From positions 62,001 to 126,000 of the forward strand of contig CAZKQJ010000002.1 of the NCBI GenBank assembly GCA_964554875.1: a DNA stretch of 64,000 nt, in the 5' to 3' direction. Positions 1-7,966 of this stretch are shown here, piece after piece. A program made the translations under genes and the position numbers. This DNA is from Marispirochaeta sp964554875. GTDB taxonomy: Bacteria; Spirochaetota; Spirochaetia; JC444; Marispirochaetaceae. The notes below the pieces were generated by a model that was not told the origin of the DNA, searched no databases, and was given only the letters and a program-made list of their open reading frames with translations. The stretch's first letter is position 1, and each line of letters begins with the position of its first letter.

Positions 1-1884
1 GAAGGCAATATCTGGATCGGCAGCGACGGCGACGGGCTCATGCAGTATCGAAGGAGGGATGGTCGTTTTCTTCGGTATTACGCGGACCCGGACAATCCCT
101 CTGCCCTCAGTTCCAATGTTGTATGGGCTCTTGTGGTGGACCGGGAAGGCCATCTCTGGATCGGGACCGAAGGGGGCGGATTGAACCGCTATCTCCCTGG
201 AGAGGAGAGATTCGAGCGTTTTATGAATATTCCCGGTCGCCCGGAATCCCTGCTGGGAAACTCGATCCGGGCCCTGTATGAGGACTCGGATGGTAATCTC
301 TGGATAGGGACCTGGGACGGAGGGTTGAGCATGAAGGTCCGGGGGGAGGACCGCTTTTTCAATTACACCCGGGATCCGGGGGATTCCCGCAGTCTCAGCG
401 ATAACAGCGTAAACTGCATATCCGAGGACGGAGAAGGAAATCTCTGGGTGGGAACCTCCGGGGGCGGGTTGAACCGTTTTGACCGCGAAAAGGGGAGTTT
501 TCATGCTTTCCGGGTACAGGACGGCCTGTCCGACGACAATGTTTTCGGCATCCTTCCGGACGACAGCGGTTTTCTCTGGGTCAGCACCGCCAACGGCCTT
601 TCCCGCTTTGATCTGATAACCGAGCAGATTACCAACTTATGGAGATCCGACGGCACCCTCTCCAATCAGTTCGGCCGCAACGCCTATTACCGCAGAAAAG
701 GAGGGGAGCTTCTGTTTGGTACTGCCCGGGGGCTTCTCAGCTTTGATCCGGAAAAGATCCATGTCAACTCCTATTCTCCGGATATCCGGATTACCGGCTT
801 CAGCCTGTTCAATGAGGAGATCCCGGTGGGATTGCCGGTTCGGGGCCGGGTCTACCTTGAAAAGAATATCTGTCTGACAGAGAGCCTGACAGTCTATCCG
901 GGGGACAGTTTTATCGGGTTCTCCTTTGCCGCGCTGGATTATGCCGATTCGGGGAAAAACAAGTACGCCGTGCGGCTTAACGGTTTTGATACTGACTGGC
1001 ATTATCTGAGGACAGAGAACACCTTCTACTATTCCAGTCTTCCCCCGGGCTCCTACATGCTTCAGGTTATGGGTACCAACAGCAACGGGATATGGAGCCA
1101 CAATTACGCAGATCTTGAAATTACCGTGGTACCCCCCTTTTATCAGACCTGGTATTTTGCTCTGTTCATGGGGGGACTGCTTGTTTCGATTTTCGTTGTC
1201 ATCGGCAGAATCCGTATCGCCGGGCTCGATAAGCGGAACCGCATGCTCCAGCAGTTCTCCAACTATGTGCAGGACATCCGGGAGGAGGAGCGCAAGGCAA
1301 TAGCCCGGGATGTACACGACGAACTGGGGCAGCTGCTTACTACCCTCAAGATGCATATCTTCTGGCTTTTCAACAACGCCGCATCCCGGCAGGAACAGCG
1401 GCAGGCCCGTTACGAATCGATGCTCGGCATTATCAATGAAACCCTTGACTGGTCAAAGGACCTGGCTACACGGCTGCGTCCGGTTATCCTGGACAATCTC
1501 AGCCTCGGCGAAGCGGTGGACTGGCTCCTTGACGAGACGGAACGGCATACTCCTCTGCGCTTTCAGCGCTCTGTCGGTCCCACCCCGGAGATGAATGTTG
1601 AACGGGCCACAGCGGTGTTCCGCATCATTCAGGAAACGGTAACGAATATTGTACGGCACTCAGACGCAACCAGTGCCTCGTTGGCCCTGGAAATGGATGA
1701 GGACATTCTCTGCGTAACTGTCCATGATGACGGAGTCGGAATGACGAAAAACAAAATTACCGATGCTGAATCCTATGGTATAATCGGCATGCGGGAACGG
1801 GCCAAACATCTTGGCGGTGAAATCTCGATCCAATCTACCCCCATGGGAACCACCGTTTTTCTAAGAGTCCCTGTAACAGGATGA
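1..1884 (+). CDS. Hybrid propeller sensor histidine kinase (5' truncated)
   Basis: The reading frame is open from base 1, so the true start lies upstream of the window; 628 residues are visible. It begins in the middle of Reg_prop beta-propeller repeats (recurring LWIGT..GGLNR blocks), continues through a Y_Y_Y domain (PPGSYMLQVMGTNSNGIW), and has one membrane helix near WYFALFMGGLLVSIFVV. A HisKA_3 dimerisation domain follows, with the phospho-acceptor His in ARDVHDELGQ (codon 1315-1317), then a HATPase_c domain with an N box (ETVTNIVRH) and a G box (DDGVGM). The domain order is that of membrane-bound kinases with a periplasmic propeller sensor. The stop lies 4 bases before the regulator gene, so the two form a two-component pair. 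Its position just upstream of the cit cluster suggests it senses citrate or a related carboxylate; that is inference. Confidence 0.93.
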   Translation, partial: EGNIWIGSDGDGLMQYRRRDGRFLRYYADPDNPSALSSNVVWALVVDREGHLWIGTEGGGLNRYLPGEERFERFMNIPGRPESLLGNSIRALYEDSDGNLWIGTWDGGLSMKVRGEDRFFNYTRDPGDSRSLSDNSVNCISEDGEGNLWVGTSGGGLNRFDREKGSFHAFRVQDGLSDDNVFGILPDDSGFLWVSTANGLSRFDLITEQITNLWRSDGTLSNQFGRNAYYRRKGGELLFGTARGLLSFDPEKIHVNSYSPDIRITGFSLFNEEIPVGLPVRGRVYLEKNICLTESLTVYPGDSFIGFSFAALDYADSGKNKYAVRLNGFDTDWHYLRTENTFYYSSLPPGSYMLQVMGTNSNGIWSHNYADLEITVVPPFYQTWYFALFMGGLLVSIFVVIGRIRIAGLDKRNRMLQQFSNYVQDIREEERKAIARDVHDELGQLLTTLKMHIFWLFNNAASRQEQRQARYESMLGIINETLDWSKDLATRLRPVILDNLSLGEAVDWLLDETERHTPLRFQRSVGPTPEMNVERATAVFRIIQETVTNIVRHSDATSASLALEMDEDILCVTVHDDGVGMTKNKITDAESYGIIGMRERAKHLGGEISIQSTPMGTTVFLRVPVTG

Positions 1885-1888
1885 TGAT

Positions 1889-2527
1889 ATGTTGCGTGTG
1901 TTAATCGCCGACGATCACCCGGTGCTGCGCCGGGGGCTTATTCAGCTCATGGAAGAATCCCTTTCGGTCTCCGGGATATACGAAACCGGGAAGGGCTGCG
2001 AAGTTCTTCCAATGCTGCGAAAGAACCCCGTCGATGTTCTGATCCTGGATATCAGCCTGCCGGACAAGGACGGCATGATTGTACTGGCCGAGGTAAAGCA
2101 GGAATTTCCTGATTTGCCTGTACTGATGCTGAGCATACAGCCGGAAACGCAGTACGCGGCCCGGGCCCTGAGACTCGGCGCTGCCGGCTGCCTGAATAAA
2201 GCGACAGCACCGGAAGAGCTTATCCGGGCACTGCGGCAGGTAGCCCGGGGGGAACACTACATGAACGAAACGACCTCCAGCATTCTGCTTGAGAGCATCC
2301 GGCATCCCGGTACCGCCCTGCCTCATGAGCTTCTGTCCGAGAGGGAAACCCAGGTTATGCTCTCCATAGCATCGGGAAAAACCCTCTCGGAGATCGCCGA
2401 CGAACTCTTCATAAGCGTAAAGACCGTAAGCACCTACCGAAGCCGGCTGCTGGAAAAGATGAACCTGAAGAACAATGCTCAGCTTACCCAGTATGTCTAC
2501 AAGCACAAGCTGATGCCCATGAGTTGA
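1889..2527 (+). CDS. NarL/FixJ-type response regulator
   Basis: This 212-residue protein has a receiver domain with acidic pocket D8/D9, phospho-acceptor D54 in LILDISLPDKDG, and the conserved Lys at 104. A LuxR-type helix-turn-helix follows at about 148-205 (LSERETQVMLSIASGKTLSE and onward, then VKTVSTYRSRLLEK). It lies directly behind the histidine kinase and should be its cognate partner. The next genes downstream are the cit cluster, 74 bases away, with a perfect inverted repeat in the gap. I infer that this protein activates citrate lyase/transport genes; the sequence does not prove the target. Confidence 0.94.
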   Translation: MLRVLIADDHPVLRRGLIQLMEESLSVSGIYETGKGCEVLPMLRKNPVDVLILDISLPDKDGMIVLAEVKQEFPDLPVLMLSIQPETQYAARALRLGAAGCLNKATAPEELIRALRQVARGEHYMNETTSSILLESIRHPGTALPHELLSERETQVMLSIASGKTLSEIADELFISVKTVSTYRSRLLEKMNLKNNAQLTQYVYKHKLMPMS

Positions 2528-2545
2528 TGTAGGAAAAATCCTACA
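2528..2545. promoter_or_regulatory. Candidate response-regulator site, perfect palindrome
   Basis: TGTAGGA and TCCTACA form a 7+7 bp inverted repeat around AAAA, immediately after the regulator stop codon. There is no T-run, so it is not a good terminator. The spacing of two heptamers is typical of NarL/LuxR-family binding sites. It lies about 22 bases upstream of a weak putative -35 (TTACAG, 2568-2573) for citC, where an activator would sit. Confidence 0.45.
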
Positions 2546-2567
2546 AAGAAATCAAAGATACTCTTAC

Positions 2568-2595
2568 TTACAGCTGAAACATCCTGCCCCACACT
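2568..2595 (+). promoter_or_regulatory. Weak candidate promoter of the cit operon
   Basis: TTACAG (2568-2573), a 16 bp spacer and CACACT (2590-2595) lie just before citC. Both boxes are poor matches to the sigma-70 consensus, as expected of an activator-dependent promoter. The -10 ends 6 bases before the citC ATG, so the transcript would have almost no leader. This is a prediction by eye. Confidence 0.3.
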
Positions 2596-2601
2596 GAATC
2601 C

Positions 2602-3642
2602 ATGGATTGGGGAGCAAATGTAATTGTCCGGAGCCTGTCACCCCGGGTTCCGTCGGAGCGGGAACAGGTAGATAGCTTCCTGGCTCGCCACGGCCTCTCT
2701 TATGAGGACGATATTGATTATTCCATCGGTATCTTCAGCGGTGAGACCATGGTGGCCACGGGGTCCCTTTCCGGGAAGGTGGTAAAAGGCGTTGTCGTCG
2801 ATGAAGGCCATCGCGGCGAGGACCTGACCGCCAAGGTTTTGACCTATCTTAAAATCCGGGCCCACAACCAGGGTATCGATTCCCTGTTTATCTACACCCT
2901 GCCGAAAAACCGGGAACATTTCACTGCCCTGGGATACGCCGAGATAGCTTCCACGGAGGAGGTCCTCCTCCTGGAAGACACCAGCCGTAACTTCAGTCTG
3001 TTTCTTTCCGGACTCTCCAGGCTCAATCCCGATGGCCTGCCTGCGGCTTCCCTGGTTATGAACTGCAACCCCTTTACTCTGGGACACCGTTATCTTGTGG
3101 AAAGGGCCGCAGGTGAAAATCCCCTGGTGCTTCTCGTTGTTGTTCAGGAAGACCGCTCGGTATTCCCCTTCAGTGTTCGAATGAAGCTTATAGAGGAGGG
3201 GACCCGGGACCTTGAGAATGTCCGGGTAATCCCCGGCGGGGACTATATTATCTCAAACGCCACCTTCCCGAGCTACTTTATCAAGGACAAGGGAAAGGTT
3301 TTCGATACCCACACCCGCCTGGACCTGACAATCTTTGGCGAGCACATCGCCCCTGCCGCCGGAATCCGACGCCGCTATGTGGGACAGGAACCTTTCTGCC
3401 CGGTAACCCGGCGCTACAACCAGAGCATGCATGAAATTCTTCCTGAGTACGGACTTGAGGTTGTCGAAATCGAACGCCGGGAATCAGACAATACAGCCAT
3501 CAGCGCATCCGAGGTCCGGCGCCTCATTGCCTCCGGTAAAACCGAAGAGACGGTGAAAATAGTACCTTCCAGTACCTACAGCTACCTTACTTCCGCGGAA
3601 GCGGAGGATATCCGCAGGAAACTTCAAGGAGGATCTGCGTGA
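2602..3642 (+). CDS. citC: [Citrate (pro-3S)-lyase] ligase
   Basis: This 346-residue protein fits the usual CitC length. It acetylates the thiol of the citrate lyase prosthetic group, using ATP and acetate, to activate the enzyme. The N-terminal 130 residues look like a GNAT-type domain (VVDEGHRGEDLTAKVLTYL). The C-terminal part is a nucleotidyltransferase fold with the HxGH-like signature in MNCNPFTLGHRYLVE and a late ISASEVRRL motif. There is no Shine-Dalgarno sequence before the ATG; see the weak promoter entry. It overlaps citD by 4 bases (GTGA). It is the first gene of the citCDEF-tctCBA-citGX cluster. Confidence 0.93.
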   Translation: MDWGANVIVRSLSPRVPSEREQVDSFLARHGLSYEDDIDYSIGIFSGETMVATGSLSGKVVKGVVVDEGHRGEDLTAKVLTYLKIRAHNQGIDSLFIYTLPKNREHFTALGYAEIASTEEVLLLEDTSRNFSLFLSGLSRLNPDGLPAASLVMNCNPFTLGHRYLVERAAGENPLVLLVVVQEDRSVFPFSVRMKLIEEGTRDLENVRVIPGGDYIISNATFPSYFIKDKGKVFDTHTRLDLTIFGEHIAPAAGIRRRYVGQEPFCPVTRRYNQSMHEILPEYGLEVVEIERRESDNTAISASEVRRLIASGKTEETVKIVPSSTYSYLTSAEAEDIRRKLQGGSA

Positions 3643-3929
3643 AGATCACTAAAAAAGGCATTGCCGGGACCCTGGAGTCCAGTGATGTTCTTGTTACTGT
3701 CAGTCCCCCCGTGGAGCCGGGTGTAACGATTGAGCTGGAGAGCATAGTAAAAAAGCAGTTCGGAAACCGGATTATCGCTGTAGTCAACGAAGTCCTGGAA
3801 GGGCTTGGAATAAAGGACGTTCATGTATCCCTTCAGGACAAGGGCGCCCTGGACTGTACCGTCAGGGCTCGCCTGGAAGCTGCCGCTTACCGGGCCGCCG
3901 GCATAAGCCAGCTGCAATGGAGACGTTGA
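3639..3929 (+). CDS. citD: Citrate lyase acyl carrier protein (gamma subunit)
   Basis: This 96-residue protein starts at GTG behind a good ribosome site (aaggagg). CitD carries the 2'-(5''-phosphoribosyl)-3'-dephospho-CoA group on a serine. The N-terminal KKGIAGTLESSDVLVTVSP matches the conserved CitD opening, with the attachment serine in the AGTLESSD stretch. The C-terminal VHVSLQDKGALDCTVRARLEAA is the typical CitD ending. It is translationally coupled to citC by the overlap and lies 4 bases from citE. Confidence 0.93.
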   Translation: MKITKKGIAGTLESSDVLVTVSPPVEPGVTIELESIVKKQFGNRIIAVVNEVLEGLGIKDVHVSLQDKGALDCTVRARLEAAAYRAAGISQLQWRR

Positions 3930-3933
3930 GGCT

Positions 3934-4830
3934 ATGAAACTTCGAAGAACAATGCTGTATGTTCCCGGCGGCAATGCCGCCATGGTAAAGGATGCCCACA
4001 TTTACCGCTCCGACGCCATCATGTTCGACCTGGAAGACTCCATTGCCGTGAACGAGAAAGACAGCGCCAGGCTTCTGGTTTTCCACGCCCTGCGAACCCT
4101 GAACTACGAGGGTACGGAAACGGTGGTCCGGATCAACGGTCTGGATTCACCCTACGGCCGGGACGATATAAAGGCTATGGTCAACGCCGGGCCCGATATA
4201 ATCCGACTTCCCAAGACCGAGACTGCTCAGGACATTCAGGATGTGGAAGAGCTTATTCGGCAGGAGGAGAAGGCTGCCGGGCTTGAAGAGGGCAGCATTG
4301 CTCTGATGGCTGCCGTCGAAAGCCCCCTGGGAATTCTCAACGCCTACCAGATAGCCACCGCCAGTTCACGGCTCATTGGAATCGCCTTTGGAGCGGAAGA
4401 CTATGTTACCAACATGAAGACCTCGAGGAGTCGGGCGGGTTCGGAGATATTCTATGCCCGTTCCGCCCTGGTAACAGCCGCCCGGGCTGCGGGAATCTAC
4501 GCCCTGGATACGGTGTTTTCCGATCTGAACGATGAGGAAGGCTTTGTGGAAGAGGTCCGCATGGCCAAACAGCTCGGATTCGACGGCAAGTCGATCATAT
4601 CTCCCCGACAGATCCGGCCGGTCCACGATGTTTTCGCCCCCACTGAGGCGGAAGTAGAGGCCGCCCTGCGAGTCATGCGGGGTATAGCCGAAGCAAAGAA
4701 GCGCAACATGGGTGTTATTACCGTGGACGGAAAAATGGTGGACAAGCCCATGGTAGACCGGGCCGAACGGATTATCGAAATGGCCAAGGCTTCAGGCCAG
4801 CGTATCCCCGAGGAGGAGTTACATGTCTGA
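3934..4830 (+). CDS. citE: Citrate lyase beta subunit (citryl-ACP lyase)
   Basis: This 298-residue protein belongs to the HpcH/HpaI-CitE family. It cleaves citryl-ACP to acetyl-ACP and oxaloacetate in the cytoplasm. Visible signatures are RRTMLYVPGGNAAMVKDA at the start, FDLEDSIA (the Mg-binding acidic residue is in this region), RLPKTE and AAVESPLGILNAYQIA, GAEDYVT, and GKSIISPRQIRPVHDVF near the end. It overlaps citF by 8 bases, consistent with coupled translation of the three lyase subunits. Confidence 0.95.
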   Translation: MKLRRTMLYVPGGNAAMVKDAHIYRSDAIMFDLEDSIAVNEKDSARLLVFHALRTLNYEGTETVVRINGLDSPYGRDDIKAMVNAGPDIIRLPKTETAQDIQDVEELIRQEEKAAGLEEGSIALMAAVESPLGILNAYQIATASSRLIGIAFGAEDYVTNMKTSRSRAGSEIFYARSALVTAARAAGIYALDTVFSDLNDEEGFVEEVRMAKQLGFDGKSIISPRQIRPVHDVFAPTEAEVEAALRVMRGIAEAKKRNMGVITVDGKMVDKPMVDRAERIIEMAKASGQRIPEEELHV

Positions 4831-6361
4831 GAACGCGATTGGCCGGGAAATCCCGGATTCAATACCCGGCTGTGAAAAGCTGAAACCCTTTCAGGGGGCC
4901 TTTGCCAATACCCCACTGGTGAGGCAGGAAAAAGGAAACCGCAACCTTCCGCGGCTGAACAAGCTGCTGGATACGGTGGAGCAGGCTGTCTTGAAGACCG
5001 GGCTCAAAGACGGCATGACGATCTCCTTCCATCACCATTTTCGTAACGGTGACAAGGTCGTCAACATGGTAATGGATGTCATTGCCAACCTGGGCATCAA
5101 AAACCTGACCCTGGCAAGTTCTTCCCTTACCACTGTTCACGACGAACTGCTTCCGCACATAAAAAACGGGGTGATCAGCCGCATAATAACCAGCGGTCTC
5201 AGGAGCAAGCTCGGCGAACATATCTCCGCAGGGATCATGGATGTGCCGGTCCTGTTTCATTCCCACGGCGGCCGTGCCAGGGCTGTGGAGACGGGACAGA
5301 TAAAGATCGATGTCGCCTTTTTAGGGGTGCCCTCCAGCGATGTGTACGGAAACGCCAACGGTTTTACCGGAACCTCCGCCTGCGGTTCCCTGGGCTACGC
5401 GATCGTTGACGCCAAACACGCTTCCAGGGTCGTTCTGATTACGGATAATCTCGTTGAATACCCGAATACTCCCTTCAGTATTGACCAGGACCTGGTGGAC
5501 CACATCGTTGTTGTTGATTCCGTGGGGGACTCCAGCCGCATAGCAACCGGGGCGACCCGTTTAACCAGCAACCCCAAGGACCTCCTGATTGCCCAGAACG
5601 CCGCGGATGTCATCGCCTATTCCCCCTATTTTGAAGACGGATTCTCCCTTCAGACCGGTTCCGGCGGGGCTTCCCTGGCGACGACCCGCTACCTTTCGGA
5701 TTACATGCGCAGGCGCGGGCTTACCTGCAGCTGGGCCCTTGGGGGCATTACCAGCCAGATAGTAAAAATGCATCAGGAGGGGCTCATAAAAAGGATGCTG
5801 GATGTCCAGAGCTTTGATCTGGACGCGGTCAACTCCATCGCGGTTAACCCCATGCACACGGAGATAGACGCCTCCTATTACGCGAACCCCCTGAACAAGG
5901 GTTGCGCGGTAAATAAACTGAATGTTGTAGTTCTCAGTGCCCTGGAGATCGACACGAACTTCAACGTCAACGTGCTTACCGGTTCCGACGGCATTATCAT
6001 GGGAGCCTCCGGCGGTCACTCCGACACCGCTGTCGGGTCAGGGCTTTCCGTGGTAGTCGCCCCGCTGATCCGGGGAAGGATATCCAGTGTTGTAGACAGG
6101 GTCCTGACCGTCGTTACCCCGGGAGAGAGTGTGGATATCCTGGTTACCGACAGAGGCATAGCCATCAATCCCCGGCGCAAGGACCTGGTCGACTATTTCC
6201 ACGGCAGCAAACTGCCTCTGTACACCATTCAGGAACTGAAGGAACGGGCCGAACGGGTTGCAGGAACCCCGGAACCTATCAAATTCGGCGACAGGATTGT
6301 AGGACTCGTTGAGTACCGTGACGGAACGATTATCGACGTTATCCGTAACATTGCGGATTAA
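4823..6361 (+). CDS. citF: Citrate lyase alpha subunit (citrate:acetyl-ACP transferase)
   Basis: This 512-residue protein is of normal CitF length. It exchanges acetyl for citryl on the acyl carrier protein. Supporting stretches are MTISFHHHFRNGDKVVNMVM, the conserved MDVPVLFHSHGGRARA, SDVYGNANGFTGTSACGSLG, and the C-terminal GRISSVVDRVLTVVTPG and RGIAINPRRKDL. It begins inside citE and ends 54 bases before tctC. A short GC-rich hairpin in that gap (about 6376-6390) could separate or modulate expression of lyase and transporter genes. Confidence 0.96.
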   Translation: MSENAIGREIPDSIPGCEKLKPFQGAFANTPLVRQEKGNRNLPRLNKLLDTVEQAVLKTGLKDGMTISFHHHFRNGDKVVNMVMDVIANLGIKNLTLASSSLTTVHDELLPHIKNGVISRIITSGLRSKLGEHISAGIMDVPVLFHSHGGRARAVETGQIKIDVAFLGVPSSDVYGNANGFTGTSACGSLGYAIVDAKHASRVVLITDNLVEYPNTPFSIDQDLVDHIVVVDSVGDSSRIATGATRLTSNPKDLLIAQNAADVIAYSPYFEDGFSLQTGSGGASLATTRYLSDYMRRRGLTCSWALGGITSQIVKMHQEGLIKRMLDVQSFDLDAVNSIAVNPMHTEIDASYYANPLNKGCAVNKLNVVVLSALEIDTNFNVNVLTGSDGIIMGASGGHSDTAVGSGLSVVVAPLIRGRISSVVDRVLTVVTPGESVDILVTDRGIAINPRRKDLVDYFHGSKLPLYTIQELKERAERVAGTPEPIKFGDRIVGLVEYRDGTIIDVIRNIAD

Positions 6362-6415
6362 CTCTTGTGCATACGCGCAGCCTGGCTGCGTAAAAATACC
6401 CAATAAGGAGTTTGT

Positions 6416-7420
6416 ATGAAAAAAATCTTTGTAAGTCTGCTGGTTCTTGCTGTTTGCTTTTCCCTGGCAGCCCCGATCCTTGCCGAAGGGCAAAAGGATG
6501 GCGGACAATCGCAGTATCCAAAGGGAGCGCTGGATTTCGTGGCACCTTCCGGAGCCGGCGGCGGATGGGACCTGACTATCCGCACCGTCGCCAAGGTACT
6601 TAAGGATACGGGTCTTGTAAAAGTTCCCATGCCCGTCCGGAACAACCCGGGCGCCGGCGGGGCGGTACATCTTGCAAGCCTTCAGGAAAAACCCAAGGCG
6701 GACAACATCATTACTGTGTATTCGCCGCCTCTCATCCTTACCAAGCTTTCCGGTTCCACGGATCTCAACTACGAGAATGTGACTCCCCTGGCAAACCTGA
6801 TAGCGGATTATGCGGTATTCGTTGTCAAAGCGGATTCCAAGTACAACAGCATCATGGATGTTATGAATGCCCTGAAAAAGGACCCCAAAAGCGTCAAGAT
6901 CGGCGGTACCTCTTCCGCGGGGTCCATGGACCATATCCAGTTCCTGATCATGGCAAAAGCAGCGGGAGTCAAGAACCTGCGGCAGATCGACTATGTAAAC
7001 TTCAACGATTCCGGTGCAGCCCAGGTCATGGGCGGTCATATCGACCTCTTCTCAACCGGTTTGTCCGAGGTCCGCGGACTCATCGAGAGCGGAGACCTCA
7101 AGGCACTGGCCCAGACCTCTGATCACCGGGTTGGAGAAGGTGTGGTCGCCGCCATTCCCACCTGCATGGAAGCCGGTATTCCTGAAACCTTCGTCAACTG
7201 GCGCGGACTGTTCGGGCCTCCCGAAATGCCCCAGTATGCCGTTGATTTCTGGGTAAATACCCTGAACCAGATGGTCAAAACCGAAGAGTGGAAGCAGGCA
7301 AAGATCAAGAACGGCTGGGATGATTACTACATGGAAGGCCCGGAGTATCTTGAGTTCCTGAAAAAGGTAGACCAGTCATATCGCGGCATTCTCGATGAAA
7401 TCGGCATGCTCGCCGACTGA
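6416..7420 (+). CDS. tctC: TctC-type tricarboxylate-binding periplasmic protein
   Basis: This 334-residue solute-binding protein belongs to the Bug/TctC family. A Sec signal peptide is visible (MKKIFVSLLVLAVCFSLAAPILA). The mature part has the family opening LDFVAPSGAGGGWDLTIRTVAKVL and the loop NNPGAGGAVHLASL that contacts the carboxylate. A strong ribosome site (aaggag) precedes the ATG. It is followed by tctB and tctA, and the whole transporter sits inside the citrate lyase cluster, so citrate is the likely ligand. Binding proteins are needed in excess over permeases, which fits the hairpin after this gene. Confidence 0.93.
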   Translation: MKKIFVSLLVLAVCFSLAAPILAEGQKDGGQSQYPKGALDFVAPSGAGGGWDLTIRTVAKVLKDTGLVKVPMPVRNNPGAGGAVHLASLQEKPKADNIITVYSPPLILTKLSGSTDLNYENVTPLANLIADYAVFVVKADSKYNSIMDVMNALKKDPKSVKIGGTSSAGSMDHIQFLIMAKAAGVKNLRQIDYVNFNDSGAAQVMGGHIDLFSTGLSEVRGLIESGDLKALAQTSDHRVGEGVVAAIPTCMEAGIPETFVNWRGLFGPPEMPQYAVDFWVNTLNQMVKTEEWKQAKIKNGWDDYYMEGPEYLEFLKKVDQSYRGILDEIGMLAD

Positions 7421-7439
7421 TCCTTTCCCGTACAATCCT

Positions 7440-7472
7440 GCGGAGCGGCCCAGTAATGGGGATCCGCTCCGC
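7440..7472 (+). terminator. Stem-loop between tctC and tctB
   Basis: GCGGAGCGG (7440-7448) pairs perfectly with CCGCTCCGC (7464-7472), followed by TCTTTCTT. It may be an attenuator or a 3'-end stabiliser that lets tctC transcript outnumber tctBA. The T-run is broken by C, so termination should be partial. Confidence 0.6.
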
Positions 7473-7492
7473 TCTTTCTTGTGAGGAAAACA

Positions 7493-7957
7493 ATGAATAT
7501 GACACTGATTTCCGGAACAGTCTCCCTTGTTATCGGACTCGTTGTAAGCTGGATGAGCCTGAATCTGCCCGAAGCAAGCGTCGGGATTCCCCATGCACCC
7601 AAGGTTTTTCCCGCGGGTCTGGGGTTCCTGATGGTGATCTGTTCCGCATATCTCCTGCTGCGGGAGTTTAGCCGGATAAGAAAAAATGGAAAAGTAGAGC
7701 ACGAACCCAGGAATCCTTTTCTGTCGAAGATCGTATTTACCTGTATCTTCGGGGTTCTTTACGCCCTGCTCTTCAAACCTCTTGGATATGTGCTTTCCAC
7801 CTTCATCTTTCTGGAACTGGAATTGTTCCTGTTCAACGGATCTGCCAGGTGGAAGATCAATACGGTGGTTTCGCTCACCTTCAGTCTTTTTATCTATCTG
7901 CTGTTTGCGAAGACCCTGGGGGTCTACCTTCCGCAAACACCGATTATCTGGTTTTAG
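7493..7957 (+). CDS. tctB: TctB small membrane subunit of tricarboxylate transporter
   Basis: This protein of about 154 residues has four hydrophobic segments, as in TctB. I chose the ATG at 7493 because gaggaaa lies at the right distance; an in-frame GTG at 7481 would overlap that site. Visible segments are LISGTVSLVIGLVVSWMSL, a second around AGLGFLMVICSAYLLL, and two near the C-terminus. It is poorly conserved as a family, so the call rests on size, hydrophobic pattern and position between tctC and tctA. Confidence 0.88.
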   Translation: MNMTLISGTVSLVIGLVVSWMSLNLPEASVGIPHAPKVFPAGLGFLMVICSAYLLLREFSRIRKNGKVEHEPRNPFLSKIVFTCIFGVLYALLFKPLGYVLSTFIFLELELFLFNGSARWKINTVVSLTFSLFIYLLFAKTLGVYLPQTPIIWF

Positions 7958-7966
7958 GAGTTCACC

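Noticed and set aside
6038..7039. 333-codon minus-strand frame across citF and tctC
   Set aside because: It crosses two well-supported genes and an intergenic hairpin, with no motif.
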